Shown here one piece after another: positions 20,601 through 35,600 of a DNA stretch of 64,000 nucleotides (positions are counted from its first letter, which is position 1; every line of letters starts with the position of its first letter). Below the pieces are notes generated by a model that searched no databases, was not told the origin of the DNA, and saw only the letters and a program-made list of their open reading frames with translations. The position numbers were made by a program, and so were the translations under genes. Source of the stretch: Holothuria scabra (lineage: Eukaryota; Echinodermata; Holothuroidea; Aspidochirotida; Holothuriidae); the NCBI GenBank assembly GCA_037179385.1, contig CM074194.1:496001-560000 (forward strand), in the 5' to 3' direction.

Positions 20601-23600
20601 CAGTCATAGGAATTGGTGTGCTATTGAATTGTGACTCATTTTTACCGGCCCTTTGGGCCTTCTGAAGCACTTTCGGGTGGACCAGTAATTACAAGTCAAT
20701 TAGGATTTATTTTATTAGTCATAGATACAATGGCTATTCAAAATGATAGAATCTGCTATGAACTTATCAGCTCAATCTAAATACCTGCCAACAACTCCCT
20801 TGGGTGCAGACAATACTGTAGATGTCTTATCTCTTTTTTTCCCTAAAATTGTACATGTCAACATACTCTAAACTGTTTATTGAAAGTTTTTTACTGTCCA
20901 GATTTGTAGACTCATTATCACCCATGGCTTAAATACAGTTTGCCACATACCACATGTGTTGCATATCTTTTGAATCCATACACCATTTGAGAAACTGAAT
21001 TTCTGGTAGACCCATATAGTATGGCAATTGGCCCAATGTTAGATACAGGAAGATCTAAGTGTATTCGTTTAATTGAAAGAATAATCTTCAGTTTATTTTA
21101 CTGAGTATATTAACTGTATTTAGATGTCACAGATTCCAGATTTCAGTGGATGGAAAAGAGGTTGCCTGTGTAGCAGGCTATGACATATTTCTTGTTCAGT
21201 CCCATCCCTAATGCCTGCCAAAGTGAACATGGAACAAATTCTTTTGCATATTTATAGAAGTATGCACTTATGCAGCCTTAATTGGGACTGGTTGAATGAA
21301 TGTGAATATTCACAAGAAGGCAACATCTGGCCTGTTAAAATCATGTGAAAGCCAATGCCACCTAAAGATCTGCAGAGTTGGTAGACTACAGTATGTCATT
21401 GTAATACCCATACTGTACCTTGGTACAGTAGTACAGTACCCTCTGCAGGATCGTTATGCACAATAATGATTGAAACTCCCAGGTTTCAGTCTAGAATTCC
21501 AATTCAGGACCGCTACAGGAGTACACACACTCACTCAAAAACAACAGCATGATTTGTGGGAAAGTGGCCTTCATGGATACAATAAAGTCATATCATGGTA
21601 ATGAAGGCTGCATCTAAAATTGGGCACTGTCCTTTTTGCTTTGGTGGACGGTGGTTTTTAAAGCTGGGAACTTGAGAAAACAAGAGTCTGCTGAAGAGAA
21701 AATGAAAAGGTTGAACGGATTGATGCAGTACTCTAGTTTGTTTTGGTCTGTAGATTTTGTGTACATGTACAAAACTGTAGTATACCTCCTTAGAAATTGG
21801 GAACATTTTAACATCCTGAAATCATTTCTCCATATTGTAAATCTCATGTGAAATATGCAAGGCCCATGTGATTTAAAAACTGTACCTTGTCTTTGTTTCT
21901 TGGCAAGCATGTCCAATATCGCACAACATTCCCATGATGTTGTCTTCCTGGATGCTGCTTCCCAGATTGCTGAACAGGGTGTCACAGGTTTTGAAAGTTT
22001 CAGCTCTTCTTTAGTACTGGTGTAAAAGTTGTTCATTTTAGAATGTCTGTGATCATGATATGGTACATTAAAACTGATTTTTTTTGCAGGTTGGAAGTAT
22101 CTCAAAGTTAAAGGATTTCTTATTGAAACACCAGAAAGAGTACGTCAATGCATCCAGGTGAGTATTATAGCACAAGATGGTAGATTTTTTTGTATCTGTT
22201 TGAAAATCCATTCAACTATTTTGAAATATTAAATGCACCTAAATTAAAGTTTATATCAGCTGACACCCTTGTGCAGGAGCAGTGCCAGGGTATTTTGATA
22301 GGATGGCAGAGGATATTGTTGAGTGTTTCTTTTCTTCTTTGTCCATTCTTTTTTAATCCATGAAGATTTTGTCAATCATGTGACCATATTTTTCAAATTT
22401 TTTTTGTACAATATTATTATTATTTTGCAGAATTTAGTCTGTAAAAACATACTTTCATTGAATATTTGTCTTGAAAAATCATAAACATACATGTAGGCCC
22501 TGAAAGCTTGATGGCAAAATGAGAGAATTGAAGGTAAACTTGCATTATATGACATTGCAAAATCAGCATAGGCAATGTTTTGCAACTGCATACTTCACAA
22601 AGAATTTGCAAAGCCAGATCTGAATGGAAGTACTGTGCAGATGATTCTTCAGGAAAAGAAGTAAAAAAGTTTCTGTACCAACTCACCATGTGGTGGTACT
22701 AATGCATATGATTTCACAGAGCAAAAAGTATGCCCTCCTTTAGGGGCAAAACAATCCAACTCCAGCAAATTCAGACAGCTGATTTGTCAACCAGTTGAAT
22801 ACATGCCTAGTCTGCTACAAGTACAGGGCAAATTCTTACGTATCTGCCCTGTGAACATTCCATTATTTTGCCCCTAAGGATGAGGTTGGTGTGTTGTCAA
22901 TGCATATACTGTCAATAGTCCAGTGTAATTTTGGAAAAAGATGCTTGAAAGGGATGATCATCGATGAAAACATAAAAATCAGAAAAATACAATGAAAACC
23001 TGATTCTCCTTCATGACATGAAAGACCATATTAATACTATAAACATTTCACGAATGACAATAATGTTGGGTGTTCTAAGGTAAAGTACTACGTGAGAGTT
23101 TAGAAGTTGTAGCTTTAGATTCTGTTATTTTTCCATTTAGTGCCTCTTCACTTTAGTGTCAATGATAATAATAGTTATGTACATTTTTCTTATGTACTGG
23201 AGGACATTGTGACCAATGACTCAATGTTCAAAGTGCTTCACACAAATATTACCCCTGGTCATCAGAACATCCATCCAGGGATGAAACCAGCCAAATTTGA
23301 ATGCTGGGTAATTGTCTGATCTGAGGTGTATTTTGCTGGAGTGCTGGGTAGGAATAAGGAGTTGCAGGTGTCACTGCCCAGCACCACCCACTGTAGCTAC
23401 ATCCCTGCACCCCTCCTAGGGGTGATATCCATCGAGTAGAAAGACTGCTGCTTAATCAGTGCCAAGTTTATGCAAGTTTACCTCACATATACCCATTTAA
23501 CTTATGGTTACAGTGAAGCAATAAAGCATCTTGCCCAAGGATACAGCGTAATGAACCCAGCAGAACTTGAACCTGCTACTCTTGGATCACCACAACCTCC

Positions 23601-26600
23601 CCAAGCATAGAACTGGGATGTGACCTTATTCAGAGATGTGAATTATTAGCACTTCAAAGCACAGAAGGAAGAGCAATTGTTTGGCAACATCAATTATCAT
23701 CAAAATGATCTTTTATTTTGATTTTTATGAGGCAAAACTGTGGAGGGAAAAGAGACCCCCAAAATCATACTTGAAAACAGGATGTACTTGTATTGTGAAT
23801 GTAACTTAGTTCTGTTTTCTCCTCCCCACTTCATCAGCCATTTATCATCATCAGCAAGTCTTATGTCTGACTCTGAGAGGGATCAAATTGACCAGGATGC
23901 CCAGGAAATAATCAGAACTTGCTCAGAATCTATTCGCCTTATTAAAGCTGAAGGTAACATACAGTATTTTAAGTATCTCAATTTTACAGTTGAATATATT
24001 GCAGTCTACTCAATTGCAAGTCTTTAGTAGCCTCACCTTACTGGTAAGGTGGCGGGGGGGGGGGGGGGAGGGGGTACGAAATGTGTAACTGCAGAAGCAG
24101 CTGAAGCTTGCATAGTTGAGATTTACTTGTTTTGTTGGTCTGTCTGTCTCCAAAGTCTCATGCACTTTGAGTTGAATGTAGTCGCTGTTATGTGCTTTTC
24201 TTATTAAATCAGGGTTTATACAGATCCTGAAAAGTCAGGGAAAACTGAAATTTGAATATCCACACATAGAAAGTCATAGAAAGTGAGCAAATTTCAGCAG
24301 GTTCTGGAGAAGTCAGGAAATTCAAGGAATTGGACTTGCTGTTATTTTGTAAATGTTCAGGTGCACTGTTTTGCTGAAAAAGGATCAAAGTCTGGAATCT
24401 GACTGTATTTTATTTAGGTCCTGGAAATAGGCCTATTCCTTGCAAGTCATGAATTTTTGTCATTTTCATTGTGTGTGAACCTTGAAAAATGATACCTTCT
24501 GTATCAGGGATGTTTCTTTAGTGTACAGCTACAATCTTTTTTCAGTTGTGGCTCACTGGCTTGTTTTTCCTACTCCATTGCTTTTGCTGGGCACCAAGCA
24601 CAATGACAGTGGTCGGTTCTTTACAGTCTTCGGTATGACTGGGCCAGAACTAGAACTCCTGACCTCCAGACTGCAAGTCTGATGCACTTGACCATGCAGT
24701 CTGACATAAAGGTGTAACTCATACATACTGAGTAAGATTCAGCTTCTCCCTTGGATGCTTAGTATCATAAAGCAACTTTCCTTCAAGTCCTAATTTGAAT
24801 ATGGATGTGATGGGCTACTAAGAGCAAAATAACACAAACCAAATCAGTTATTAATCATTTACTACAATGGGATAAGGCATATTCCAAAAATTGTCAAATT
24901 TGCCTTTAATGCAATAATTTAACTGGTCAATAATGGATGTGAAATGGTCACCATGATAATTTCACTTGTCAAGGTACTGTGCTGTTCGTAAAAAAAGAAT
25001 TGTTTAGAAATAAATTTTAGTCTCTTAATCTCTTATTTACATCTTTTTTGACTGGGTGTGGTAGAGCATTGGACTCTCACCCTGGGGTCTGCTGTTCTTG
25101 GACCGAGCCATAAAAAAGACTCCAAAAAGTGTAACCTAATAAAAAAATAACAATAATGATTTTTCGCGATATTTATTAGGATAGCAAAAAAGAATATGTT
25201 TAAATTTATAAGTTGGCTGATGATCGAGCAGTGTTGTGAACCCAGTGTACCAGCCTCCAATTGTTTCTGTTTGTGTATTTTAAAGCTCTACTGTAAATTG
25301 GTATGGAACACTTTTGCTCTGTTGCAGATATTACTTTTCTGCCCTCTAAATTATGTTTTGGAGTTACTGTAAGTTATTTACTCACTTCATCATATTCTAC
25401 AAGGTAACATTTCAATATTAAAGTCACTCACCTTTACGTATCCATGTAAATTGTTAGGTACTGTAATGTGTTGACTACTTTGAGTTTTAATTGAAATTCA
25501 ATTTTCATTTGCAGTTGCAAAGCAGAGATTATCAGAACAAGTCAAGATACACAGAGAAGCTGTGTTTGAATTATTGGATGCATACTTGAAAGGTAGTTTT
25601 TTATTCCTATTTCAGTTGGTATACTGGATCCTGCAATTTTTTTTTTGGGGGGGGAGGGGGGGGGGAGATAGAGGAGAGCATGAGTAGTGAAGTTATTTGA
25701 ATACTTTTGAGCAAACTTTGTCCTACATTGTTCTCAGTCTATGAGATTTTGAGTCGAATTAAGATTTCTAGAAATATTTTGAGGATGATCAGATTTTCTG
25801 TACCCAAGCAATTTTTGTTGGGTGATAAGATTTGTTTCCTGACTCAAGGTCAGAGGAAAGCAAAGTCATCATGGATGGATGAGCAAGATTTCTCAAGATT
25901 ACATATGAACTTGCACAAACCTTGATTCTTTCAACACATTTAAATAGCATTTTAAGGAAATTTGGGATCATTGCATTACAGTATTTGCATTATTTGTTTG
26001 CATTCAGGCCAGCCACAGTCTTGTGTCCAGTTCTGGTTCACTGGCTTGTTTTTCCTACTCCATTTCTTTATACACTGAGCATTAAGCACAATGGCATTAG
26101 ATTCCATTTTTAAAGTCTTTGGTATGACCCTGGCAGACCTCCAGACTGCAAGTGAAATGCTCTAACAACTTGACCATGAAGTTGTTTGGACTTAGAGGCT
26201 TAGACCTTGGCTATCAAATCTGCATTCTACTGTATGCAGTTACATTGCATTAAGATTACATGGTTTCCCCTGACATTCATCTGCATTCTGTGCAGATACA
26301 TTGCATTAAGATTGCATGGTTTCCCCTGACATTCATTTTCTGAGGTGGCTGCCTCACAGGTTTTAGTCACCTCATCACATAAAATTGCTCTTATTGCCAC
26401 CTGCACTGTAATAGACCTTATGCATATGATGTCACAGAGCCAAAGGTATGCCCTCCTTTGGGGACAAAACAAACCAACACAGACAAATGCAGACAGCTGA
26501 TTTGTCAGTCAGTTGAATGGTCTGCTACTCCTGCAGGGCGAATTCTTGCTAATTTGTATGCATGCGGCCACTTGTTCCATTGTTTTGCCCCCAGGACTGA

Positions 26601-29600
26601 TGTCAATGTGTTGTTAATACAAAAGGTCTATGACTGTTGAAAAAATTAAAGCTGGAATCTTTAAACCCATGGACCATCTCACAAACACTTATTTAATACT
26701 GATGCGATATTATGAGTATGACTCCCTCTTAAGTAGGCCTATACTTATTTTAAAGTATTTTTGTTTTGGTTACAGGTGTTTGTAAGATTTACAGTGAGCA
26801 AAGAGCCATCCGAGTAAAGAGAGTGGTTGACAAAAAGAGAATGTAAGTGTAATAGCATTGATCTGGGGAGAGCAGGCCATAATCAGGGTCCACTAGACCT
26901 TGAACACACTATAACAAAGAACCCTTAAACTTAATCCTAATCCAAACCAGAGCCCAAATCCTTTGGTAGGTTTTCTTTTGTAAAGCTAAATCTTCTGCAT
27001 CTGACCTGAATGTTTTCCCAACTACTAACCTGCATTCCAGTAAACCTAGAAGTACAATTGTATTGGGTTTGAAGTGGAACTTGACCCATATCCCCCTCCT
27101 CATGTTTGGTGGGCTGTTCTAATTCTTTTGTGGTCTGTTTCATACACCCTTTAAGAATTGGCTTGACCAAGAATTGTGCTATGGTAGGAACATAAGACAA
27201 ATAACAGTGTTAACCAACATGTTATTAAAATGTCCATAAGCCTACAATTCCAAGCAGTCCTGCATAAGGCTGGGGGAAGTCATATTAATGATGATCAGTG
27301 ACTTCTACTTTCTGTGGTTTTAATCCAGCAAGTTGTATCATCAGAATAGTGCTAAATCCAGACATATCATCCTGCCAAGCAGTAGTGTGTCCACTGGAAG
27401 TACTTATCAAGCAGCCCAAATCATTAGTGTTGCAAGTCTTTATTGGCTTGTGGCTTCACACCCCAAATAATTTCCCCATTGATTTACACACTAAATTAGC
27501 TCCTTTTCAAGGCCCCTGCAGCCTTGTCAAAATTCAAAGCTATTTTGAGACATCCATTACTTGAAAGCTGACATGATTGCCCCACATCACACTACAAAAT
27601 ATCCGTACCATGACTGTTGAAATTTTGTGCTTAAAGGAGTTAAAATTCTTTGTAGGGCACACCCGCCAGTAGCCTCTTCACCATTATGGAAAACCTCCAC
27701 CATCTGACAGCAATTTTTTAAGCAGTCTAAATCACCATTAGTCTTACCCAAATTTTCATCATCCACACTCTTGCAAGTTTCCTTTCATATTCATAGACTT
27801 TCAGTATCCAACTGGAAGGTTATCCTGACAAAACTTGGTCTGAACCAGAGTTAAAGAAACTACTTTTTTGGGGTGTGCACTTGACCCTTTAGAACATTAC
27901 CCTAAAGAAGGTGTGAGGCCTTTAGTGCACTCTGTGGTGATAGAGCCATTACCTCATGTTTTGATGGAAGTGATAGATAGTGGTCAACTTCTACAAAACT
28001 TTGGGCTAAAAGGACTTTCATGTCATGAACTGAAGCAAAATAAAAAGAAATAAATAAAAATAAAACAAAAAGAAATAAAGTAAAATAATAATAAAAAAGC
28101 AGCATGCATACTAACATTGAAAATACTTATGAAGTGATTCCCTTTGAAGACTCAAAGTGCTCTAATGAAAAATTCCGTGAGTAAGATAAGTAAAGTAAGA
28201 AGTTTTTGGTGTATATTTAAAGGTCAAGAGCAGTCACTTATTCTGAAGCAACAGGAAAATGTCACATATTTTCCTTAATTTTCTTCAAAGTATCTTTCAT
28301 ACTGTGTAAGGACTTTATTATTGCATACCCACGGTAAACCAAGCAGTCACATTTTACATTTGAGGAGAAAAATTTCTATGACATTATTCTCAAGAGACAG
28401 TCATGAAACAGGATAGTGTACTACACTAATTCAAGCTGGGATGACTGTATTTACACTTTAAAGGGAAGTATTGCATTTGTTTTACAAGGAAATTTCATCC
28501 TTTTAAAAGCAATATTTATTGGCAAAGAGTGATAAATAATTACAAATAAGGCAGTATGGTAGCCTTCTTCTCAAGAAATAAGTTTCACCCCTGATAGAAA
28601 TGCAGTTGTTTGTTGCTCAAAAACAATTTGTTCACCCAAACTGTCAACATTTCAAAAGATGCAACTTCTATAGCTCTTTTTGAGGATAATACTTTGAGGA
28701 GATAAAAGCTATTGCTGAGATTTATTGTTGAGATCAAATGATTTGAAAATGACTAGAGCTATTTACTCTTCCTATGTTGGAGCATCCCTTTAAAACAGGT
28801 TAATCAAAGGATTAATTACTGATCTCAAATAAGAGGATGATAACTCAGGGAATAGTAAACAGAATTCATTAGTTTTATGCAATATTTCAAAATAAGTATA
28901 AACTTCGCCAATGGGGGAATCATGGAAGTGTTCATGGATGGGAATTGTGTTAATGGGAGCCAGGGGGGGGGGGAGATATTGACTGACATGTGAGTTGACC
29001 TGGTACTTAGTGCCATAGGTTAATTGTCTGGTCACTTTCTAAAGCCATGAAAGATACTGGAGGAAAAAATAAGGTGACATTTGGAAGGTTATGTTTCTAT
29101 TTCAAATAAGATTGAATCAAAAGAGAAAGTTTTAGGAAGTAGGCTCTTTAAGATTTTCTGTTGGACACGTCAATCACTGCAGTGAATAGGCCAAAACACT
29201 TTTAGTTTTGATATGACTTGGTTAGTATTTTCAGGGAAACCCCAGTAGAATTTAATAATTTCTGTTTGATCTCAGGTTTTACCATAACTTGTTGTTTACT
29301 TTTTCAACAGTTCCAGACTTCAACCTGAACAGCTAATATTAAGTAAACCATCTATATTGTCCAATCAGGAAGGTCAAGTCAAAGGTTCTGGGGCAACAGT
29401 TTCAACTGGGGAGAGGAGAAGTGAGTTTTGTTGTAAGATATACTGTAATCATGATGGTCAAGTGTTGAGCTAGGATTTGTTGGAAAGGGTATTGGGCATA
29501 TTAATATGGTCAAAGATACATGTATAAAGAGTACATTTGGAGAACTTTCTTTGAATGAATTACCAGCAAACAATGAATGTAAAACTATGTTTTGTTTATT

Positions 29601-32600
29601 TATGGAATGGGAAACCCTTTTGTGTTTCAACAACTACTCTCTTATAGTATAATAAATTGTGGATAAAAATTAGCACTATCACTTCACTTTTCTATTTGTG
29701 AAAAAATGCAAAACATGCTATTTAACTCCAAGGTCTGCTTCGTGGAATGCAATTTGGCATCTTTATCTAATATGGTAGTATGGTGGGATTGGAGTTGTAG
29801 GAATATGCCCACAGTATTCCTTGCCTGTAGTAAGAGGCAACTAAAGGCGAGGACTTGAACAGTATGTAAACATTATGACAATATATAACACATTTATGTT
29901 GGTGTATTGTTAAATTTTATCTAACTTACTAACTAACTAACTAATATGTACCTAGTGTTCATGTACTATATTAATTGGTAAAGCACAGGGAAAAGTGACC
30001 ACCTCTCATCTGATCACAAACTGTTTAATGTAAACACATATGCTTGAATGGTGGTACTCTGTGTTCTAAAATACTTGCAAGTATGTTATGGTTAAGTTAC
30101 CAAGATGGACATACAGTTCATCTCCCATGTTTTGTGAAGTCCATCTCTGGTTTCTCTCAATTGGTTTGTAGATGAACGGAAAACTTAATCAACATTTCAT
30201 GCTTCTTTCAAAGTTTCAAGTATTTTATTTTTGTATTTTTTCTTCATTATCCTGATATTAAGTAATCAAATAATAAGTTTATTTTACTTGGTGTAGCCAA
30301 ATTGAAGCCTTTAGTGTATTTGGTAGCATCGCTGTGTTATATTTTTCATATGTGGTATTAATTAATTTAGGTAGATTCAAAAGGAGTGTGTTGAAGAGGT
30401 TCGTTGAGTTGATATCAATAACAATAAAAAAAGTGTTTAAAGGGACTATCACATGAAAATACTAACAATTATCATGAATAGTCAAGTTTCATATCCAGTA
30501 GTTATGGAAAAAAAGTTAAAATTTTGAATATTGTGGTGTCCTGACTGTTAATGGTTTTGTGTATAATTTTAAGAAAACCGAATTCAGCTGTTACATAAAT
30601 ACTCACTCATAAAAGAGTTATATGTATGTATGTACTGAAGACAAATCCGGACAGATTGTGATGGTCTGATTTTAGTTGGCCATTACTGGGGTCCATCACC
30701 TTCCTTACCTGTTCCATGGATGGTTGTACACTGAAGTATATCTTAGTCTTCTCAACTTGACTGAATATGAGGATTTGAAATTAACATGGACCCTACTGAT
30801 GGCTGCCTACAGTCACTAAAATCAAGCACTAATCGGATTTGTCTATAGGATATGGGGATTGTTCAAGTTTGACCATTTGTCACTGGTAAGGGAAGAAATT
30901 TTGACAGCTTGAGAAAAATTTGTTGAATTTCTTGAACCAACTATTTCAATGAGCTGCTTTAAAGCAAGGTATACACTCAAATAACTTCTTAAGTGGTTGC
31001 ATTTTGTTAGAAGCTGGATGTAATTTTAATTCTTTGAAGGAGTTCTTTTTGTTTGTCATGGTGAATATGATAGCCTTAAAAAAAGGAGGTTTACATTCTG
31101 TAGATATTTTTGGGGTGGGAGTTACTGGGAAAATGGCAGATTTATTAAAATTTGGTAATTTATGCAAACAAAGTCCTATTCATGAATTTGATTTGGCTGT
31201 TGTGGGAGAAGATTGTCTGGTGCCCTCACCCTTGTAGTTTAACATATAAAGTTAGCTGAGAGGGTAACTTTGTAGTACATCACAATTTGAATCACAGTAA
31301 TTTGCCACCAAGCTCTTGTTAGAAATGATCAGTGTCCACTGAAGTATCTGTTGAGCCCATATACCAATGTGGAAATTTTTAATTTTTTACAAATTTTATG
31401 AAAAAGGAAGTGTTGTGAATATTGGAAGTACATACTGAGACAAGCTGATAGGATTTGGTTATTTACATGAACTGGCTATGTAACATGCAAATGTATTAGT
31501 CTAGCACAAAGTTATGGTAAATTTGCATATCATACTAATGGGGAAAAGTTTATTTGTGCTTAATTTAGATGAAAATGCTGTTGTTTTGGAAGAAAAAGAT
31601 GAAAAACCAAACTTTGATGATGAATTTTCCCCAGAAGAATTGGAAGCAGTGAGTTAATCATCTTTACAGCTTTCCTGTTAATTACCTTAGAAATGGTTTT
31701 TACTTTTGTTAAAACACTCAACTTGATGTGTATTTTGTCAATGTACTTGCTTCTAATTGGTTAGCTGACAAAGGACATAACTGTCTGCTTTAACTTGCAA
31801 GTCATTTTTCACTGCTCACTGTATTGCAAGTCATTTTTCACTGCTCACAGTATATGAAAAAAAAGGCTTAAATGTTAAGTATAATGTAGATCCTCTAAAA
31901 CATTAAAGCCTAATCCTTTCACCCCATACAATTCCAATCCTCCTGGCCTTACTTAAGCCCCTCCCGCAACTGTCTAAAAATCATCCTCATCCAGTCGCAC
32001 TCTCAGTTTATTGCTTCAGGGTGAATTTTTTTAAATTGCTCTGTCAGTCAAAGAGTTGTGCAGTTGAAAATTTCTGATGACTTACTACTAAAATTGTTGT
32101 TTAGAGTGAGAGTTGACTGCCTTGAAAGAAAAATTCTGTTGCAAAAACAGGAGAAAGTCAGTCTTACCTCCGCAGTTTTATCTTGCTATGAAATTAAAGA
32201 CCACACAGATATGGCTCATCTTGCTTTTAACAAAAAGGAATTTTATAAATTAATAAATAGTTTAGAAGTCCTGAAACTGGTGCTAAAAAATGGTCAAAGT
32301 GAAGCACAGTAGCACACCTCCTGATTCGAAGCCACCCAGAATCTCTTAAAAGTAATCACACAGAAATTTAAGTACAGTAGTTGACTTGCTGCATGTCTAA
32401 GCAGTTGTGATGCCAAGCAAGATGCTGAAAGGGAAAAAATGAAAATGTCTTCCAGAGGAGATTGAAGTGAGGGTGGGCAAATTTGTGAAAATATATCCAA
32501 TCAGTGACAACTTATCCTAGACTGTGCAAAACTTCCCCTTTGTCCCCTCTCTGTCCCACTTGGCCAAAGGCCTGGGTCTAAATTACTGCTACAAAAAGCC

Positions 32601-35600
32601 ACTACAAGGTCAGTGGCCAGAAGCAAAGAAGGAAGACACTTTTCATGGAAATGACTTATTAAAACCTCTTTTCAGTTTTTTTAGGGTGGCATTCAATTTC
32701 AGTACATTGTTTTGTGAAACCAGTGTTCTTATCATTTCCCCTTTGTAATCTTAGAAAGGATCCTTAGAAGCAAGCTAATATTTCAATTACTTTAGCAGTG
32801 CAAAAATGAAAATTATTTCAAAAGATCCTCTAAGTGTTGTCTAAATTTTGAAAAAAAAAAAAAGGGAAATGTCTTGCTTTAATCTGAAAGTTAAAATTTT
32901 TTAACAGAAACAGAATTGTGATAGATGGCACTGGGGAGTCATTTCAAATTCATCATTAGAAGACACAAAACTTGCCATCATTCTTTGTGATCTGATATAA
33001 TTATTTATTAATTTTTGGCATCAATTATGAATTTAATTTCCTGTCTTCTTTCAGTTTGAACAGGAAAACCGATCCCTCCTCAACGAGATGACAAATTTGG
33101 TAGATGAAGTAAGGTGAGTGGTTTTGGAATAAATAATTCAAGGAATCTGCCTCTCAAAGGGCTTTCCATAATGAGATCAACTATGAGAATAACTATGAGA
33201 ATAAAACAGTATTTTGAGAGTATGTTTATCATTTTAATGCACCATGAACAAAAAGGCGGCAACTGGCAAGATGTGTAAAACAAATCACTCCTTCTAATCT
33301 ATTATCTTTTAGGAAGTTTTTCATATTTTTCAAATGGATACTGAGACATAGGAAATTAATACTGTAAACATCAAGACACCAAACTTTCTCTGAAATTAGA
33401 ACCCAAGAGAATGTTTTGTAAACAAGGTGGGATAATTCTGAGAAACTCATTATCTGTTACTATTGTATTGTGTAAGTCTGTTATAGATACTGGTTAGCTG
33501 AAAACTTCCCTAAAAGCAGTACTAAAATTCCAAATTGGGAGATAGCTGATAACCATGTTTATTGTTACAGCTTTCCAAACTTGTTGTTTATCACTAGTTT
33601 GTGAAAAAAGTAAGCATTGGGAAACCTTTTAAGGGTATTGATTCTCAGCACACATTCAGGGACAAAATTAAAAGAGTAAAGAGGAAAAAGTGAATCAAAA
33701 TTTGAAGTAGAAGTTCATTTCACATAAATCCAAAAGTTTTTATTGGAAGTGATACCACTTGAACTTACTGAAAATATTCTTTTTTGATAATTTTTTCATT
33801 ATATATTAAATGTGTACTTTTGATTGACCACTTGTCTTATGCATTCAGCTTATTTTTTAATTTTTGCTTTACGTCATTTTGTTACAGGCAAATAGAAGGG
33901 AAAGTAGTTGAAATCACTAAACTGCAGGAAATATTTGCTGAGAAAGTTTTGACACAGGTGAGGTGACTATCAGATAACAAGTTTCTTCTTATGTAAAACT
34001 GGGTCACACTGTAGCATCATCTCACCATCCAACTTCCTTTAGGATTTAGAGAACTTTTCTCCACCAATTGTCAATTAGTGAGTTAGATGAGATTTTACAA
34101 CACACTAACATGAATGTGTTATACAGTGTCATTCGACTCTATATTGTTCAATGTTTTAATTTTTTTTCAAGTATGGCTCAAGTTTAAGTTTGGTTTCCCT
34201 TTAATCACCTCTTAAGACAGGTGGAAAATACTGTGGGCATACTGTGGTCATATTCTACAACCCCACAAGGGACCACAGAGGGACCTGCTCGGTTTTGTGG
34301 CCCCAACATTAAACCCGCCAGTCATAGCAGGAGTAATAACAGCCTTTCGTTTGCATTTTATAGGCGATAGTTAAGGACAAACTTCTTGCCACACACAACC
34401 TCCAAACCCTTCCTGGATGGAGTTTAACATCATACCCAGGACCCCCACCAGTTGTCAGAAAGAGCCAAACTGTGGGCAATGTGTCTAGAAATGACTTGCA
34501 TCAGAGGGTTACAAAACAGAGAGGAAAACAAAACAAAAAAATGAAAACTAAATTTCTTGTGGCATCACATCCAAAAATGGTGTTTTTCAGGCATTGGTAC
34601 TAAAGTCTGATGGTTTATGGAACAAATATATGGCTCTGTTTTTTAATGAAGTTAAATAATTTCAATAGGTCAGTTTATTGTAAAGTAAACCAAAATCAAT
34701 TGTCCATATAGACTGTCATCCTTAGAACAAAGTCTGAGTGGAACACTACTGGAACAATTTGGAAAAACTCTGATGGGATTTCCATTGCGTGGACGACTTT
34801 GTTTTTATAGGGAAAGGAGGAAACCCTGCTCAGAATTTCTGATGAAATCACAGGGAACTTATCTTTGGCTCATATGCGCTTCCATTTGCTTTAATTAATT
34901 TTTGTTTGCTTGGTTGGCTGCTCATGCTTCACGCCAAATATGAAATGGAAGAAATGAGCAGGACCTGCAGTGTTCTGCATTGAGAAAGACAGGCAAATAA
35001 TCGTTTTGGTGTAATGAATATTTATACATTAGTGCACTCTTATTGGTTGGAATTGGAATGATGATTACAACTCATAATTATCAAGTTTTCTACCTTCTAT
35101 TATTTTCATTTGCAATTAAACAAAATTTGGCAGAATTATCCTGTCGAGAATATTATTTGTCCTCATTGTTGGTATGAATTGTTTAAATGTATTTCCCTTT
35201 TGTGACACAGGTGTTATCACTTTAATATTAAGCATGAAAATCTCGATTTTAATAGGACCTATTTCTTCAACACAAAAGATAAACTTTAATTACATGCTTT
35301 TTTCTAATAGACACAGAACTTTCGAAAGTGTAATTGTAGAGCTATTTAAATGTTAGATGAATTTGAAGTTCTACTTTTGCAGATCAATGTTTATTTGATT
35401 TGTTAATATCTTAAGAAAATAGGAATAGTGAAAATTCCACAAGCATGTTTTAGATCAAGTAGGACTTAAAGATAAAGCTAAACATTTCTTGACATCTGAC
35501 TTTCATTTTACCATGTAGATGCATAGCTGGTGAAACATGTACGTAGACTATCTTAACATATAACACAGCATAGCGCCGCCATGTTGGTGGGTTGTCACTA

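Noticed and set aside
21614..22105. 163-codon minus-strand open frame overlapping STX18 exon 2
   Set aside because: It overlaps a true exon antisense and resembles no known protein; a chance frame.
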